Assembly (NCBI GenBank): GCA_044226535.1
Contig: JBGAGT010000007.1
Span: forward strand, 124,001-188,000
Direction: 5' to 3'
DNA: 64,000 nucleotides
From: VBCG01 sp044226535
GTDB lineage: Bacteria; Pseudomonadota; Gammaproteobacteria; Burkholderiales; Casimicrobiaceae
The notes beneath the pieces are model-generated. The model did not search any database and had not been told where the DNA came from. It was given only the letters and a program-made list of their open reading frames with translations. How positions within the stretch are numbered: position 1 is the first letter of the stretch; each line of letters opens with the position of its first letter. This document shows, piece by piece, positions 30,817 through 41,200 of this stretch. The position numbers were made by a program, and so were the translations under genes.

Positions 30817-31704
30817 ATGAACGCAGACGCCACACTCTTTCCTTCGTTCGAGTCGAAACTCGTCGCTGCCCGCGGCGCCAGGATCCATTGCGCCATCGGC
30901 GGCTCCGGGCCTCCGCTGCTCCTGCTGCACGGATACCCCCAGACGCATGCGATCTGGCACCGCATCGCGCCCGCGCTCGGGGATCGTCACACGGTCGTCT
31001 GTGCCGACCTGCGAGGCTACGGCGATTCGTCCAAGCCGCCATCGTCGCCGGATCACGCGCCCTACTCGAAGCGCGCGCTGGCGCAGGACATGGTCGAAGT
31101 CATGTCGTCACTGGGCTTCGACCGCTTCGACCTGGTGGGACACGACCGTGGCGGCCGCGTGGCCCACCGCCTCGCACGCGATCATCCGGCGTGCGTCTCG
31201 CGCCTCGCCGTCCTCGACATCTCACCGACCGCCACGATGTACGCCAGGACCGACTTCGCGTTCGCCAAGGCGTACTACCACTGGTTCTTCCTCATCCAGC
31301 CCTTCGACCTGCCCGAGCGGATGATCGGCAACGACCCGCTGTACTACCTCCATCGGGTCCTTTCGGGCTGGGGCAGCAGCGGGCTTTCGGCGTTCGACCC
31401 TCGCGCCCTGGCGGAATACGAGCGCTGCTTCTCGATGCCCGACACCATCCACGCGGCCTGCGAGGACTATCGCGCCGCAGCCTCGATCGACCTCGAGCAT
31501 GACCGGCTCGAGGCATCGCGCATCACCTGCCCCTTGCTCGTCCTGTGGGGCGGCAAAGGCGTGGTTGCGCGCCTGTTCGATCCATTGTCCGACTGGCGCG
31601 CGGTGGCCGATGACGTCTGCGGGGCCGCGCTGCCATGCGGGCATTACCTCCCCGAGGAGGAGCCCGCAGCGACGCTCGGGGCGCTGCGGGACTTCCTGCG
31701 CTGA
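30817..31704 (+). CDS. Haloacetate (fluoroacetate) dehalogenase-like alpha/beta hydrolase
   Basis: 295 residues from ATG 30817. Alpha/beta-hydrolase fold with LLLLHGYPQTHAIW and the nucleophile elbow VGHDRGGRVAHR, where D110 replaces Ser. The positions known as functional in the fluoroacetate dehalogenase FAcD can be lined up by eye with almost no gaps: D110, R111, R114, D134, H155, W156, W185, a Tyr at 218 and a His at 276. These serve as nucleophile, carboxylate binding, acid, halide pocket and base. This argues for hydrolysis of a 2-haloacetate, although related epoxide hydrolases share the fold. It follows the rRNA terminator as a single gene. The substrate needs biochemical proof. Confidence 0.78.
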   Translation: MNADATLFPSFESKLVAARGARIHCAIGGSGPPLLLLHGYPQTHAIWHRIAPALGDRHTVVCADLRGYGDSSKPPSSPDHAPYSKRALAQDMVEVMSSLGFDRFDLVGHDRGGRVAHRLARDHPACVSRLAVLDISPTATMYARTDFAFAKAYYHWFFLIQPFDLPERMIGNDPLYYLHRVLSGWGSSGLSAFDPRALAEYERCFSMPDTIHAACEDYRAAASIDLEHDRLEASRITCPLLVLWGGKGVVARLFDPLSDWRAVADDVCGAALPCGHYLPEEEPAATLGALRDFLR

Positions 31705-31944
31705 ACCGAGGCGCTTGCGCGCCCGTCAGTAGGGGGGCGACGAGCCGTTGGCGTTGTCCAGGCGAAGGACGAGATCGCAGGTCAGGTCGACCGTGCCGGA
31801 CCCCGCGCCCGTGTAGACGAACGCGGCGTAGGAAATCGTGGCGCCGGCCGGAACGAGGCTCACGCCGTTGACGGGGATCGTCACCGCGTCCGACGCGCCG
31901 GCGGCCAGCCGCGATAGTGACCTGAGTTGGGTTCTTGTGACCAT

Positions 31945-32774
31945 TCAGGCTGTAAGTTGAGGGGAAATCATACGAGCATTCTCGGCCACTTGGGCCGGCG
32001 TTTTATAGCCGAGCGCGCTATGTGGTCGGCGGTGGTTGTAGAACTGGCGCCAGGTCTCGATCAGCACTCTTGCTTCACGCAGGTCTCGGAACCATTCGCG
32101 ATTCAGGCATTCATCGCGCAGCTTGCCGTTGAAGCTTTCTACGAACCCGTTGTGCCAAGGCTTGCCAGGTGGAATGTATGCCGGTCCGACCTGCTGGTCG
32201 CGCAGCCAGCGCATGACCGTCGCCGCGGTGAACTCCGCGCCATTGTCCGAGCGGATGAACTGCGGCTTCCCATGCAGGCGCATCAGCCGTGAAAGGGTCA
32301 GGATCACGTCACGCGAGTTCAACGACCGAGCGACTTCGATGGCAAGACACTCGCGCGTGTGCTCGTCGAGAACGCACAGCATCCGTATCGTCCGATGATT
32401 GGCCAGCCGATCATGAACGAAGTCATAGCTCCAGACCGAATTCGACGCGGCTCTCCAGGCAGCCGCATGTCGGTGCCACATCGCCTGCGGCGCGGGCGCC
32501 GCTTGGGCAGATGCAGTCCCAAGTCTTTCCAAAGGCGGCGCACCCGGAATTGCCCCTCGTCCAGCCATGCTGCCGCACGTCGATATCCGAAACGCGGAAA
32601 TTGCTGCGACGTAGCGATCAGTTTCGTACCCAGCTCGCGGTCCTTGGCCGGCTGCCGCAGACGGTAGTTCGCTACTTGGCGACTGAAACCCAGGTGCTGG
32701 CAGGCCGCCCGCTTTGAGACACCCCGGCGCGTCACGAACTCCAACACTGCGTGGCGACCCGCCGGGGTACTCAT
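31945..32774 (-). pseudogene. IS407-group transposase OrfB, frameshifted
   Basis: Integrase-core transposase. The first part (MSTPAGRHAVLEFVTRRGVS ... LHLPKRRPRRRRCGTDMRLPG) lies in the frame -1 to orfA. Near 32440-32450 one base is missing and the protein continues in another frame (NSVWSYDFVHDRLAN ...). All three catalytic residues of the DDE triad (D in WSYDF, D in IRSDNGAEF, E in FVESFNGKLRDE) lie after the break. Adding one base gives the normal length of about 276 residues. Either a sequencing error or an inactive copy. Confidence 0.85.
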
Positions 32775-33034
32775 TTTTTTCCCGCGAACTCCTTCAGCCC
32801 CTCGATCACCAGCAGCTGCTCGGCGACCAAGCGCTTGAGCTTGGCGTTTTCGCCTTCCAGGTCTTTCAGCCGGCGGGCATCGGGCACGTCCATTCCACCG
32901 TACTTGCGGCGCCAACGGAAGAACGTGGTTTCGGTGATGTTGTGCCGTCTGCAGAGCTCCCGGATTTGGATCCCGGTGTTCTCCGCCTCCCGAAGGATGC
33001 GCACGACCTGCTCTTCGGTAAACCGCTTCTTCAT
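32771..33034 (-). CDS. IS407-group transposase OrfA
   Basis: 87 residues. Helix-turn-helix of the IS3 OrfA type (MKKRFTEEQVVRILREAE, LCRRHNITETTFFRWRRKYG) followed by the leucine-zipper segment LKDLEGENAKLKRLVAEQLL. The stop TGA lies right after the slippery run AAAAAAA (plus-strand T7 at 32774-32780), where a -1 frameshift would make the OrfAB fusion; the orfB ATG also overlaps this stop. Confidence 0.9.
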   Translation of the reverse strand: MKKRFTEEQVVRILREAENTGIQIRELCRRHNITETTFFRWRRKYGGMDVPDARRLKDLEGENAKLKRLVAEQLLVIEGLKEFAGKK

Positions 33035-33729
33035 TCTGCAAGTCCTCCATCGTCAAATTACACTAGGGACTTACAGACTGATTGGCTACAAATTACCGAC
33101 TCAGGTCAATAGTGCATACTGGCCGAGCACCGCATATGCGGTGCCATTCAGGCCGGCGACGGCCCCGGTTTTCAGGGTCATCGCGGCGCTCGCATTCGTG
33201 GCGAAAACGAAACCCGAGACCGTGGCCTGTCGTGGATAGTTGGCCGCTGCGATGGGGGATGGCGGCGGGCACAGCGACACGCCCGTGCCGGTGTTGATCG
33301 ACGCACCGCTCGCGCCACTTTGCCGGTGGTCGATCGCAGGCGCAAGCGCCACGCCGAGCCGGTGCATGAACAGCGCCATCTGCGCACGCGTGAGGTTCGC
33401 GTCCGGGCAGTAGGTCGACGCGGTGCAGCCAGCCGTGATGGCGCGGTTCTTCATCCACTGGGTATCCGAGCAGCAGCTCGCTGCCTGGGCGACGTCGTCG
33501 AAGCCCGAGGCGCCCGCGCAGGCATCGGCGTGCGCGACGGTTGAAACGAGCGACGTGGACGCGGCGAGTACCGCCGTCACGAGCACGGTCGAGATGCTTG
33601 GCATGGCCATGGTTCCCCTCGGGTCGCGAATTCGGGCTGCGTAAGCGATCATAGAAGCTATCGGGGGGTACCGGCAAGGCTTGGTGCCCGGTTGTTACTT
33701 CGCTGTAACGCTGCTCAGCCTTTCCCGAA

Positions 33730-35352
33730 GTGCAAACAAGCGACGACCTTGCGGCGAGATTGGCCCGGAACCTGGAGCGCCCCGCGTACCAGCGCTCACT
33801 CGGCGTTATCGCCTGGGCGATCGCCGGCAGCTTCTCAGTGTTCGTGCTGGGCCGCGATACGAACTGGGATCTCGTCAATTACCACTTCTACAACCCTTGG
33901 GCACTGCTGCACGGGCGCATTGGCTACGACCTCGCGCCGGCGCAGATGCAGTCCTACCTCAACCCGCTGCTCGACCTGCCGTTCTATGCCATGGTCATGG
34001 CGGGGTGGCCGTCGCAGTCGATCGCGTTCCTGATGGCGTTGCCGGCGGCGATCGGTGCGACGTTCCTTCTGAAGATCCTGCTGCGGCTCTTCGCACCCGC
34101 GCCGCCCCGTCAGCGGCTGGTACTCGTGGCATTGTCGGCGTTGATGGGTCTCACAGCTGCAGCACCGGTGTCGATGCTCGCGAGCACGATGAACGAGTGG
34201 CCCGGTGCCATGCTGTTCCTCATCGCAACCTGGCACCTCATGCCCTCGCAGCGCCACGCGCGCGGCACGCTCCCGCTCGTGGCCGCGGGCCTTCTGATGG
34301 GCGCGGCCTGCGGGCTCAAGTTGAACCTCGTACCGATGGCGATCGGGGCGCTGGCGGCGACCGTGGTAGCCGACTGCTTCACGCGTTCTGCGTGGCGCGA
34401 CGCGGGGGTGCTCGGCTGCGCGATGGCTGCCGGCATCTTGGTGACCTCCGGCTGGTGGATGTGGAAGATGCAGGTGACGTTCGGCAGCCCGCTGTATCCG
34501 TTCTTCAACGGCGTGTTGCGCTCGCCGTGGTTCGACCCTGTCAATGTGCCCGCGCGGTTCTTCGGGCCGCATGCGCTCGCCGATTGGCCGCTATTCCCGC
34601 TGCGCTTCCTGCGCACGACGAGCATGCTGGTCACCGAGCCGCCGTTCAGGGACTGGCGTTGGGCCATGGCCTACGCGCTTACGGTGATTGCAGTGATCGC
34701 CTGGACGTGGCGCCGCGTGCGGCGCCTTCCCGATGTCGGCGGATTCGAGGTGGTCGACCGCCGGGCGGCGCGATTCGCGCTGACGTACGTTGGCGCGTCG
34801 TTCGCAGTCTGGGCGATGCAGTTCTCGGTCCTGCGCTACCTCGTCGCCATCGAAGTGCTGGTCGGCGCGGTGCTGGTCATCCTGCTCTCGAGCTTCGTGA
34901 GCCGACCGTCGCTGGTTTCGAGCGTCGCCTGCGTCACCGTTCTCGCGCTGGCCAATGTGAACTACCCCAACTGGGGGCACCTGGCCTTCGACGGGCCTTA
35001 TGTCCAGGGACACGTCCCGCCGGTGCCCCCTGGGACGCTGGTGCTCTTGACCAACGCAGAGCCCATCGCCTACATCGCGCCTTTCTTCGAGCAGGCGGTG
35101 CGCTTCGTGGGCCTCGACAACAACCTGAACAACCCGTCGCGCCGCAACGCCATGCAGGACGCCATCAGGCAAGCGATCGACGAGCACCGCGGAGCAATGG
35201 TCGCCATCGCCTACCCGGTCGGGAGCGACATGGAGCCCGCACTGGAGGCGTACGGACTGCGCCTGGGTCGTGAGGCCTGCGTGAAGATCACCAGCAACAT
35301 GGCGACGTCGCCCATCGCGATGTGTCCTGTCGAGCGCGCGCCGCCGCGCTGA
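33730..35352 (+). CDS. GT-C-like polytopic membrane protein
   Basis: 540 residues from GTG 33730. Eleven or so hydrophobic segments. An early extracytoplasmic loop has DTNWDLVNYHFYNPWALLHG with the acidic residues typical of GT-C enzymes, then LNPLLDLPFYAMV and PLYPFFNGVLRSPWF. A C-terminal soluble part of about 110 residues carries PPGTLVLLTNAEPIAYIAPF. Such proteins usually move sugars from polyprenyl carriers on the periplasmic side. GC looks lower than in the 3-25 kb glycan locus. The stop is 4 bp from the stop of the convergent pyruvyltransferase gene. The substrate is unknown. Confidence 0.65.
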   Translation: MQTSDDLAARLARNLERPAYQRSLGVIAWAIAGSFSVFVLGRDTNWDLVNYHFYNPWALLHGRIGYDLAPAQMQSYLNPLLDLPFYAMVMAGWPSQSIAFLMALPAAIGATFLLKILLRLFAPAPPRQRLVLVALSALMGLTAAAPVSMLASTMNEWPGAMLFLIATWHLMPSQRHARGTLPLVAAGLLMGAACGLKLNLVPMAIGALAATVVADCFTRSAWRDAGVLGCAMAAGILVTSGWWMWKMQVTFGSPLYPFFNGVLRSPWFDPVNVPARFFGPHALADWPLFPLRFLRTTSMLVTEPPFRDWRWAMAYALTVIAVIAWTWRRVRRLPDVGGFEVVDRRAARFALTYVGASFAVWAMQFSVLRYLVAIEVLVGAVLVILLSSFVSRPSLVSSVACVTVLALANVNYPNWGHLAFDGPYVQGHVPPVPPGTLVLLTNAEPIAYIAPFFEQAVRFVGLDNNLNNPSRRNAMQDAIRQAIDEHRGAMVAIAYPVGSDMEPALEAYGLRLGREACVKITSNMATSPIAMCPVERAPPR

Positions 35353-35356
35353 GGGG

Positions 35357-38137
35357 TCAGCACGCAGCCAACGCGCGCTGCAACACCTCCACCCAACGCG
35401 CCCGCCAGGCGTCACGCGAGAAGACCTGGGCAACCTCCACGCCGCGCGCGGCGACGCGCGCAAGCAGCGCCCGATCGCCGGCAAGCCGGGCGACCGCCGC
35501 CGTAATCGCGGGTGCGCCCGGTGAGATCAGCAGCCCGTTGTAGCCGTCGATCACCAGGTTGGGGAGGCCGCCGACATTGCTGGCGACGACGCCATTGGAG
35601 GTCGCAAGCGCCTCGATGCACGAAAGCGACGTGCCTTCGGAATAATTGGTTGGGATGAGCGCGATGTGGCTGTCCTCGTAGGCGCGCGGCATCTCGTCCA
35701 TGGCGAGGTCGGAGCGCCGTACCCGACCGGGCCAGCGACGCGCGAATGCGGCGGCGAGCACCTCCTCGCCGGGGTCGGCGCCCCCGCAGAGGTGCAGGTC
35801 GATGGGCACGCCGCGCGCCATCAGAGTCTCGCAGGCGGCGAGCGTGTCGGTGAAGCCGCGTGGGCGGTACAGCCTGCGCGGGTACAGCACCAGCAGCCTC
35901 TCGGCGTCGAAATCCTTGGCATGCGGACGAAACCGGGCGAGGTCGACGTAATTCGGCACGTAGTCGAGGTGGCGGGCCGCATTCCAGTCGTGACTGCGTA
36001 CCCAGTTGATGAAGTTGGTGTCGACGCAGACGCAGCGGCCGACCACCTTCAGGGCCTCGAGCGCCAGCCGCCGCATGACCAGCGATTCCTCCGCGGGCCG
36101 CGAGCTCGGCAGGTCCCAGCCGATGCCATGGTTGATGCCGATGATGCGTGGCGAGGGCGGCAAACGCACCGCGAGTTCGAGAGGCGAGCACACCACGAGC
36201 GCGGCGCCGGCAATGACGCTCGCGTAGCCGGCCGAAATGCGCTCGAGGTCGGCGTCCGCGGCGAGCGGTATTCCGACCACCGGCACGCCGCCCAGGTCGC
36301 GCTCGAAGGGCTTGCGCGCGTTCTGCAGAAGGCGGGGCTCGAGTCCCTGGTCACGGCACAGCAGCGCCAGGTCGTGCACGTAGCGCTCCGCGCCGCCGTT
36401 GAAGGCGCGATCGCCGTTCCAATCGAAGACCGTGAAGTTGACGATATCGACGCGGCGGCCGATGCCGGCCTCGATGCGTGGCACGCCAGCAGGCGCAGGT
36501 GGGATGGTTGCGGCCCCGTCCGCAGCGATCTTGTCGTCGACCGTGGGGGCTGGAGCGAGCGACGCTGGCGTGCCGCCCGGCGGTTTTCCCGAGGCCCTGC
36601 GCAGCCATGCGGCAAGTGCGCGCGCGGGCTTCATCGCACGGTAGGAGCGTGACGAAAGCGCCGCTTCGTAGAGCGTGCGATAGCGCGTGGCCTCGGCCGC
36701 CGTCTCGCCGCGCGCCTGCGCCTCCGCTGCCACCACGCTCTGCAGGCGCGACACGTCGAGTTGCGTCACCAGCAGCGCATCCTCGACGATGCGTCTCTCG
36801 CCCAGCTCGCGCTGCAGCCTGCCCTCCAGCGCGTGGATCACCGCAGGCGCGCCGGGCTCGCCATGGGAATGCCATTGGCTCAACCAGCGCGGATCGATCG
36901 AGGGCGTCGTCCGGCGTGGAATGGCACGCCCCATGGTCTCGTGCAGCACGCGGCGATGCTCGAGCGCCGCCTGGCCGAGGCGCGCCGCGACCCCGCGGTC
37001 GAGCACGAAGGCGCGCTCGCGCCCGGGCCCGCATATCGCATCGATGGCCGCTGGCAGCGCACGAGCCACGTCCTGCACCAGCAGTCGCTGCACGGCCGGC
37101 ACGCCCAAGGCGCGTCCCAGCGCCGAAACCTTGTCGTCGTATTCGAGCGCGGTCGTGGGCAGACCGAGCTTGTGCGCGAGGATGGTGGCGTGCAGGCGCA
37201 TGGTCAGCGCCGCGTCGCATTGCGCCATCAGGCCGTACGCCTCCGAGACATCGTTGCCTTGCCATTGCAACTGGGTGCGAGCCTCGGGCATGCGCGCCAT
37301 CAGCCGCTCGCTGACGCCGCCCGTCACCGCGCCGCCTCCGTCGACGGGCAGCGCGCGCTGGAAGTCGATCCACAGGCATGCCCAATCGGAGGGCAGGTGG
37401 GCCTGGAGCACCTGCGCGACCTCCGGCTCCCAGCCTTCGACGAACCGCCAGTCGCGCAGCGCAAGCGCCAGCACGCGCTTTCCGGCGAAACGGGGGTCGA
37501 GCTCGGCAAGGCGTGGCACGGCGCGCTGGGGTGGCGACCAAGCCCAGGCAGGGTCGGGGGCGACGATGGCCGGGCGCTCGACGCCGATGCTGCGCAGGAG
37601 GTCGGCCGAGGCGCGGTCGCGCACGGTGATTGCCGCGGCCTTGGCGAACACCTCGCGAACCACGCCGCGCGAGTCGTCGCCGCGCAAGGGCCCCACGCCT
37701 TGGGCCAGGCCCAGCAGCGGGACGCCCAGCGCCCCCGCGATGTGCGCCATCTGCGCGAAGATGTTGGCGCCATACGCGGGGAAACGCTCCAGCGGCTCGC
37801 GCGCCAACGGGTCGTAGTCCTGGAAAAGTCCGCCGCCGGCCAGCACGACGAGGTCGGCCGTCGCGACCTCGTCGACGGTCGCATGGAGGCTGTTGTAGGG
37901 CAGTGCGCGCACGCCGTGGAGCGACGACGTCCAGGCGGGGTGGGTACTCATGGCCGCGATGGCGGCGTTCGCCTCGCGCGCCCAGCCTGCGATGATCGAC
38001 AGGAGGAGCTCGTCACCCAGGTTGGCCGAGCCGAAATTGCCGACCAGGAAAAGGCGCCTTTGCCAGCCCCGGAGGTCGGCCAGCAGCGCGGCGTGCCCGG
38101 CGCTGTCGGTATCGCTGCCTGCGCCGCGTGGATCCAT
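35357..38137 (-). CDS. CsaB-like polysaccharide pyruvyltransferase fused to a GT4
   Basis: 926 residues from ATG 38137. Residues about 28-370 are a polysaccharide pyruvyltransferase domain: GNFGSANLGDELLL (33-46), VVLAGGGLFQDYDP (97-110), VRDRASADLL (172-181), MRLHATILAHKLGLP (313-327) and YDDKVSALG (333-341), which match the CsaB pattern including the RLH and YD-x-KV elements. A helical linker of about 180 residues follows, then a GT4 domain from 560 (DIVNFTVFDWNGDRAFNGGA, LYPRRLYRPRGFTDTLAA, PTNYSEGTSLSCIEALA). CsaB adds pyruvate ketals to cell-wall polysaccharides that bind SLH domains. A TATAAT at 38147-38152 (minus strand) lies only 9 nt before the ATG. Divergent from the three-module transferase, whose GT4 module is paralogous. 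Confidence 0.85.
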   Translation of the reverse strand: MDPRGAGSDTDSAGHAALLADLRGWQRRLFLVGNFGSANLGDELLLSIIAGWAREANAAIAAMSTHPAWTSSLHGVRALPYNSLHATVDEVATADLVVLAGGGLFQDYDPLAREPLERFPAYGANIFAQMAHIAGALGVPLLGLAQGVGPLRGDDSRGVVREVFAKAAAITVRDRASADLLRSIGVERPAIVAPDPAWAWSPPQRAVPRLAELDPRFAGKRVLALALRDWRFVEGWEPEVAQVLQAHLPSDWACLWIDFQRALPVDGGGAVTGGVSERLMARMPEARTQLQWQGNDVSEAYGLMAQCDAALTMRLHATILAHKLGLPTTALEYDDKVSALGRALGVPAVQRLLVQDVARALPAAIDAICGPGRERAFVLDRGVAARLGQAALEHRRVLHETMGRAIPRRTTPSIDPRWLSQWHSHGEPGAPAVIHALEGRLQRELGERRIVEDALLVTQLDVSRLQSVVAAEAQARGETAAEATRYRTLYEAALSSRSYRAMKPARALAAWLRRASGKPPGGTPASLAPAPTVDDKIAADGAATIPPAPAGVPRIEAGIGRRVDIVNFTVFDWNGDRAFNGGAERYVHDLALLCRDQGLEPRLLQNARKPFERDLGGVPVVGIPLAADADLERISAGYASVIAGAALVVCSPLELAVRLPPSPRIIGINHGIGWDLPSSRPAEESLVMRRLALEALKVVGRCVCVDTNFINWVRSHDWNAARHLDYVPNYVDLARFRPHAKDFDAERLLVLYPRRLYRPRGFTDTLAACETLMARGVPIDLHLCGGADPGEEVLAAAFARRWPGRVRRSDLAMDEMPRAYEDSHIALIPTNYSEGTSLSCIEALATSNGVVASNVGGLPNLVIDGYNGLLISPGAPAITAAVARLAGDRALLARVAARGVEVAQVFSRDAWRARWVEVLQRALAAC

Positions 38138-38278
38138 GGCCACGTCATTATACAAAGTGCCATCATCGCCCGGACCGGCAATTGCCGGGCGGTGGCGGGA
38201 GGTAGAATCGCCTCGCCTTCCGCGGGACGACCTCCTTGCGGGAGCCTCGCTTCGCACCTTTCACGCAAGCCGGACGCC

Positions 38279-41200
38279 ATGCCCGCAAGTCGCCGCGCCG
38301 ACATCCTCAACATCAACTTTTTCGACTGGAGCGGCGAGCGCCGCTACATGGGGGGCGCCGAGCGCTATGTGCTGCGCCTGGCCGCGCTGCTGCGCGAACT
38401 GGGCTATGCGCCGCGCCTCCTGCAAAACGCCACGCGACCGTTCGTGCGCAAAGTGGGCGGCGTCGAGGTGGTCGGGGTGCTCGGGCCTTCGTCGATCGAT
38501 TTCGACGCCATGTCGCGCGCGATGGCGCCGCAGGTCGCCGACGCGGCGCTGGTCATCGCCTCACCCGTGGAGCTTGCCTGCGCCCTGCCCGAGGGGCCGC
38601 GCGTCATCGGCATCAGCCACGGCATCTGGTGGGACGATCCCGCGCAGCCCGAGATCTCGGGGACGATGGGGCGCGAGCCGCTTTTCCGTGCGCTGGGGCT
38701 CGCGGACGCAGTGGTGTGCGTCGACAGCAACTTCGAGCACTGGGTGAGCGCGGTGGGCGCTTCGTCGCTCGGGCGCCTCGTGCACATCGCCAACGCGGTC
38801 GACGTGGACGAGTTCGCCTGCCCCCCGCGCCGCATGGAGGGGCCGCTCCATTGCCTCTTCCCGCGCAGGCTATGCCACGAGCGCGGCTTCGACCTCCTCG
38901 AGCCCGCGTTCGAGCGGGTGTGGGCAGCTTCGCCGGGAACGCAGCTGCATATCTGCGGTGCCGGTGCGCCGGACGTCGAGGCAAGGGCGCGCAGCCTTGT
39001 GGCCCGCAGCGCTGGCCGCGCTCGCTGGAGCGAACTCACCCTCGATGACATGCCGCTCGCATACCGCGAGGCCGATGTCGCACTCATCCCCACGGTGTTC
39101 GCCGAGGGGACGTCCTTGTCCTGCCTGGAGGCCATGGCCTCGGGGAACGCGGTCATCGCCACCCGCATCGGCGGGCTGTCGGACCTCGTCATCGACGGCT
39201 TCAACGGGCTTGCCATCGACGCCGACGCCGCTGAACTGGCCGAGGCCGTGCTGCGCCTTGACCGCGACCGCGCGCTGGCGCGCAACCTCGCAAGCCGCGG
39301 TCGCGACGTCAGCCGTGCTTTCGCGCTGCCGATCTGGGAGGCGCGCTGGCGCAAACTGCTGGTCGACGTCGACCAAGGCCGCGTGTCGCGCGAGGGGCGC
39401 GCGCGCGGACGACGCGCGGTATCGCGCCACGCGAGCTTCGATGCCGTGGCCGCCGAACTTTCCGCCCTGCGCGACAATCACGCCGCCCTGCGCGACGATC
39501 ACGCCGCGCTCGTGGCACACAGCGCGGCGGTGGAAGCGGACCGGGCACAGGTGGTGGCCGACCTGGGACACGCGCAAGCGAAGTCGGCCCGCCTCGCGAA
39601 CGACCGCGACGAGCTCGAGCGGCGCCTCGCGCAGCGCGGTGCCGAGGTCGACGCTTACGCGGCTGAGTCGCTGTGGCAAACGGAGGAGCTGGCGAAGCTG
39701 CGCGCCAGCGTCGCCTCGCACGTCACCGCGATCGACTGGTTGCAGGGCGAATTGTGCAATACCATCGCCCACTACCGGGCGCGGCAGCGCTCGCCGCGCG
39801 CCCTGGTCGTCGACGTGGGCTACACGGTGCTCGAGCGCGTTCCGCCTCTGCGCGCGATGGTGCGTGCCATGGTGCCGGCGCATACGCGCGAGCGCGTGTC
39901 AGTGGCGCGCAGTGCGGTATCCGAGGCGTTCTCGATGTCGCGACCCGTGGCAAGGTCGACTGCATCCGCGTTGACCTTGCCCACGCCCGCGGCGACCACA
40001 TCGCCGGCGGTCGGAAACCTCGCTGCATCGCCGTCGCCGACGCCGCTTCCGGCGAGCGCGGGATCCCACGCGCCGGCGGCGCATGCGCGCGGCGCGGGCT
40101 ACGACGTCTTCTGCTTTGCCAACGTGGCGTGGGCCACGCGATACCAGCGCCCGCACCACCTGATGCGACGCATGGCCGACGATGGCCACCGCGTCTTCTA
40201 CATCGTCGCCTCGCGCGTACCCGAGGGCGGCGCGCCCTTCGACGTGCGCCAGATGGAGGATGGGATCTACGAGGTATCGCTGGCCGTCGATCGCATGCAG
40301 AACATGTACGGCGAGGCGATGAGCGTGGGCAACGTCAAGGCAATGGGCGTCGCGCTCGAAGCCCTCATCGACGCCTACGACGTGAAGGTGGCGATATCCA
40401 TCGTCCACCTCACCTACTGGGTGCCGCTGGTGTTCGAGCTGCGCGAGGCGCACGGCTACCGGGTGGTGTACGACTGCATGGACGAATGGGCGGACTTTCC
40501 CAACATCGGCCAGCCGCTCCTGGACGCCGAGCAGGCGCTCGTCGAGGGCGCCGACCTCGTCACGGTCACCGCCGCGTTGCTGGAAGCGAAGTTCCGCAAC
40601 CGCGCGCGCCGGTGCCTGCTGGTGCGAAACGGCGTCGACTTCGCGTTCTTCGCCGAGCGCTGCATTCCCAATCCCCTGGCGGACGGCCTCAAGCACCCCA
40701 TCATCGGCTACTACGGTGCACTGGCCGAGTGGGTCGACTTCGGGCTCATCGCCGCCGTCGCGCGCGCGCATCCAGAATGGACCTTCGTACTGGTGGGCGA
40801 TGTGTTCGTCAAGGACCTCGCCGGGCTCGACACGCTGCCCAACGTGAAGCTGACCGGCCGGCGTCCCTACGAAGAGATGCCGCAGTACCTGTACCACTTC
40901 GACGTCTGCCTCGTGCCCTTCGTGCTCTCCGACGTCACGCACGCGGTCGACCCGGTGAAGTTCTACGAGTACCTGTCGGTGGGCAAGCCGGTGGTGACCG
41001 TGCCGCTGGAGGAGCTCGCCATCTACCGGGACTACGCGTACTTCGCAGAGGGCCCGGAGGCGTTCGGCGAGGCCATCTCGCGAGCGCTGGTGGAAAACGA
41101 TGCGGCGGCCTGGCAGCGGCGCATGGCGCTGGCGCGCGACAACGACTGGGACGCCCGGCATGCCGCGACGGCCGCCGCCATCCGCGAGCTGCACCCCAAG

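Larger units (their letters stand above)
31918..33108 (-). mobile_element. IS3-family element, IS407 group, 1191 bp
   Basis: The ends are imperfect inverted repeats beginning TGACCTGAGT (left tgacctgagttggg, right end complement tgacctgagtcggt). A 4-bp target duplication ATAG is visible on both sides (31914-31917 and 33109-33112), the size expected for the IS407 group. It holds orfA and a -1-frame orfB on the minus strand with an A7 slippery run. It interrupts the SLH gene. The orfB reading frame is damaged, see that entry. Confidence 0.92.
31726..33610 (-). pseudogene. Secreted SLH-domain protein gene, split by an IS element
   Basis: Start ATG 33610 with GAGGGG upstream, then a signal peptide (STVLVTAVLAASTSLVSTVAHA), one SLH repeat (GFDDVAQ ... 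GCTASTYCPDANLTRAQMALF) and the start of a beta-rich domain. The frame is cut at 33108 by the IS and resumes at 31917. Removing the IS and one ATAG copy restores an uninterrupted 229-codon frame across AVLGQYAL-SRLAAGASDA, ending PPY-stop at 31726. The disruption is therefore a clean, recent insertion. The function of the intact protein is unknown; the SLH repeat suggests a cell-surface protein. Convergent with the hydrolase, 21 bp apart. Confidence 0.88.

Noticed and set aside
36761..38278. A longer N-terminus for the three-module glycosyltransferase
   Set aside because: It would run antisense through the pyruvyltransferase gene; GT4 homology begins a few residues after ATG 38279.
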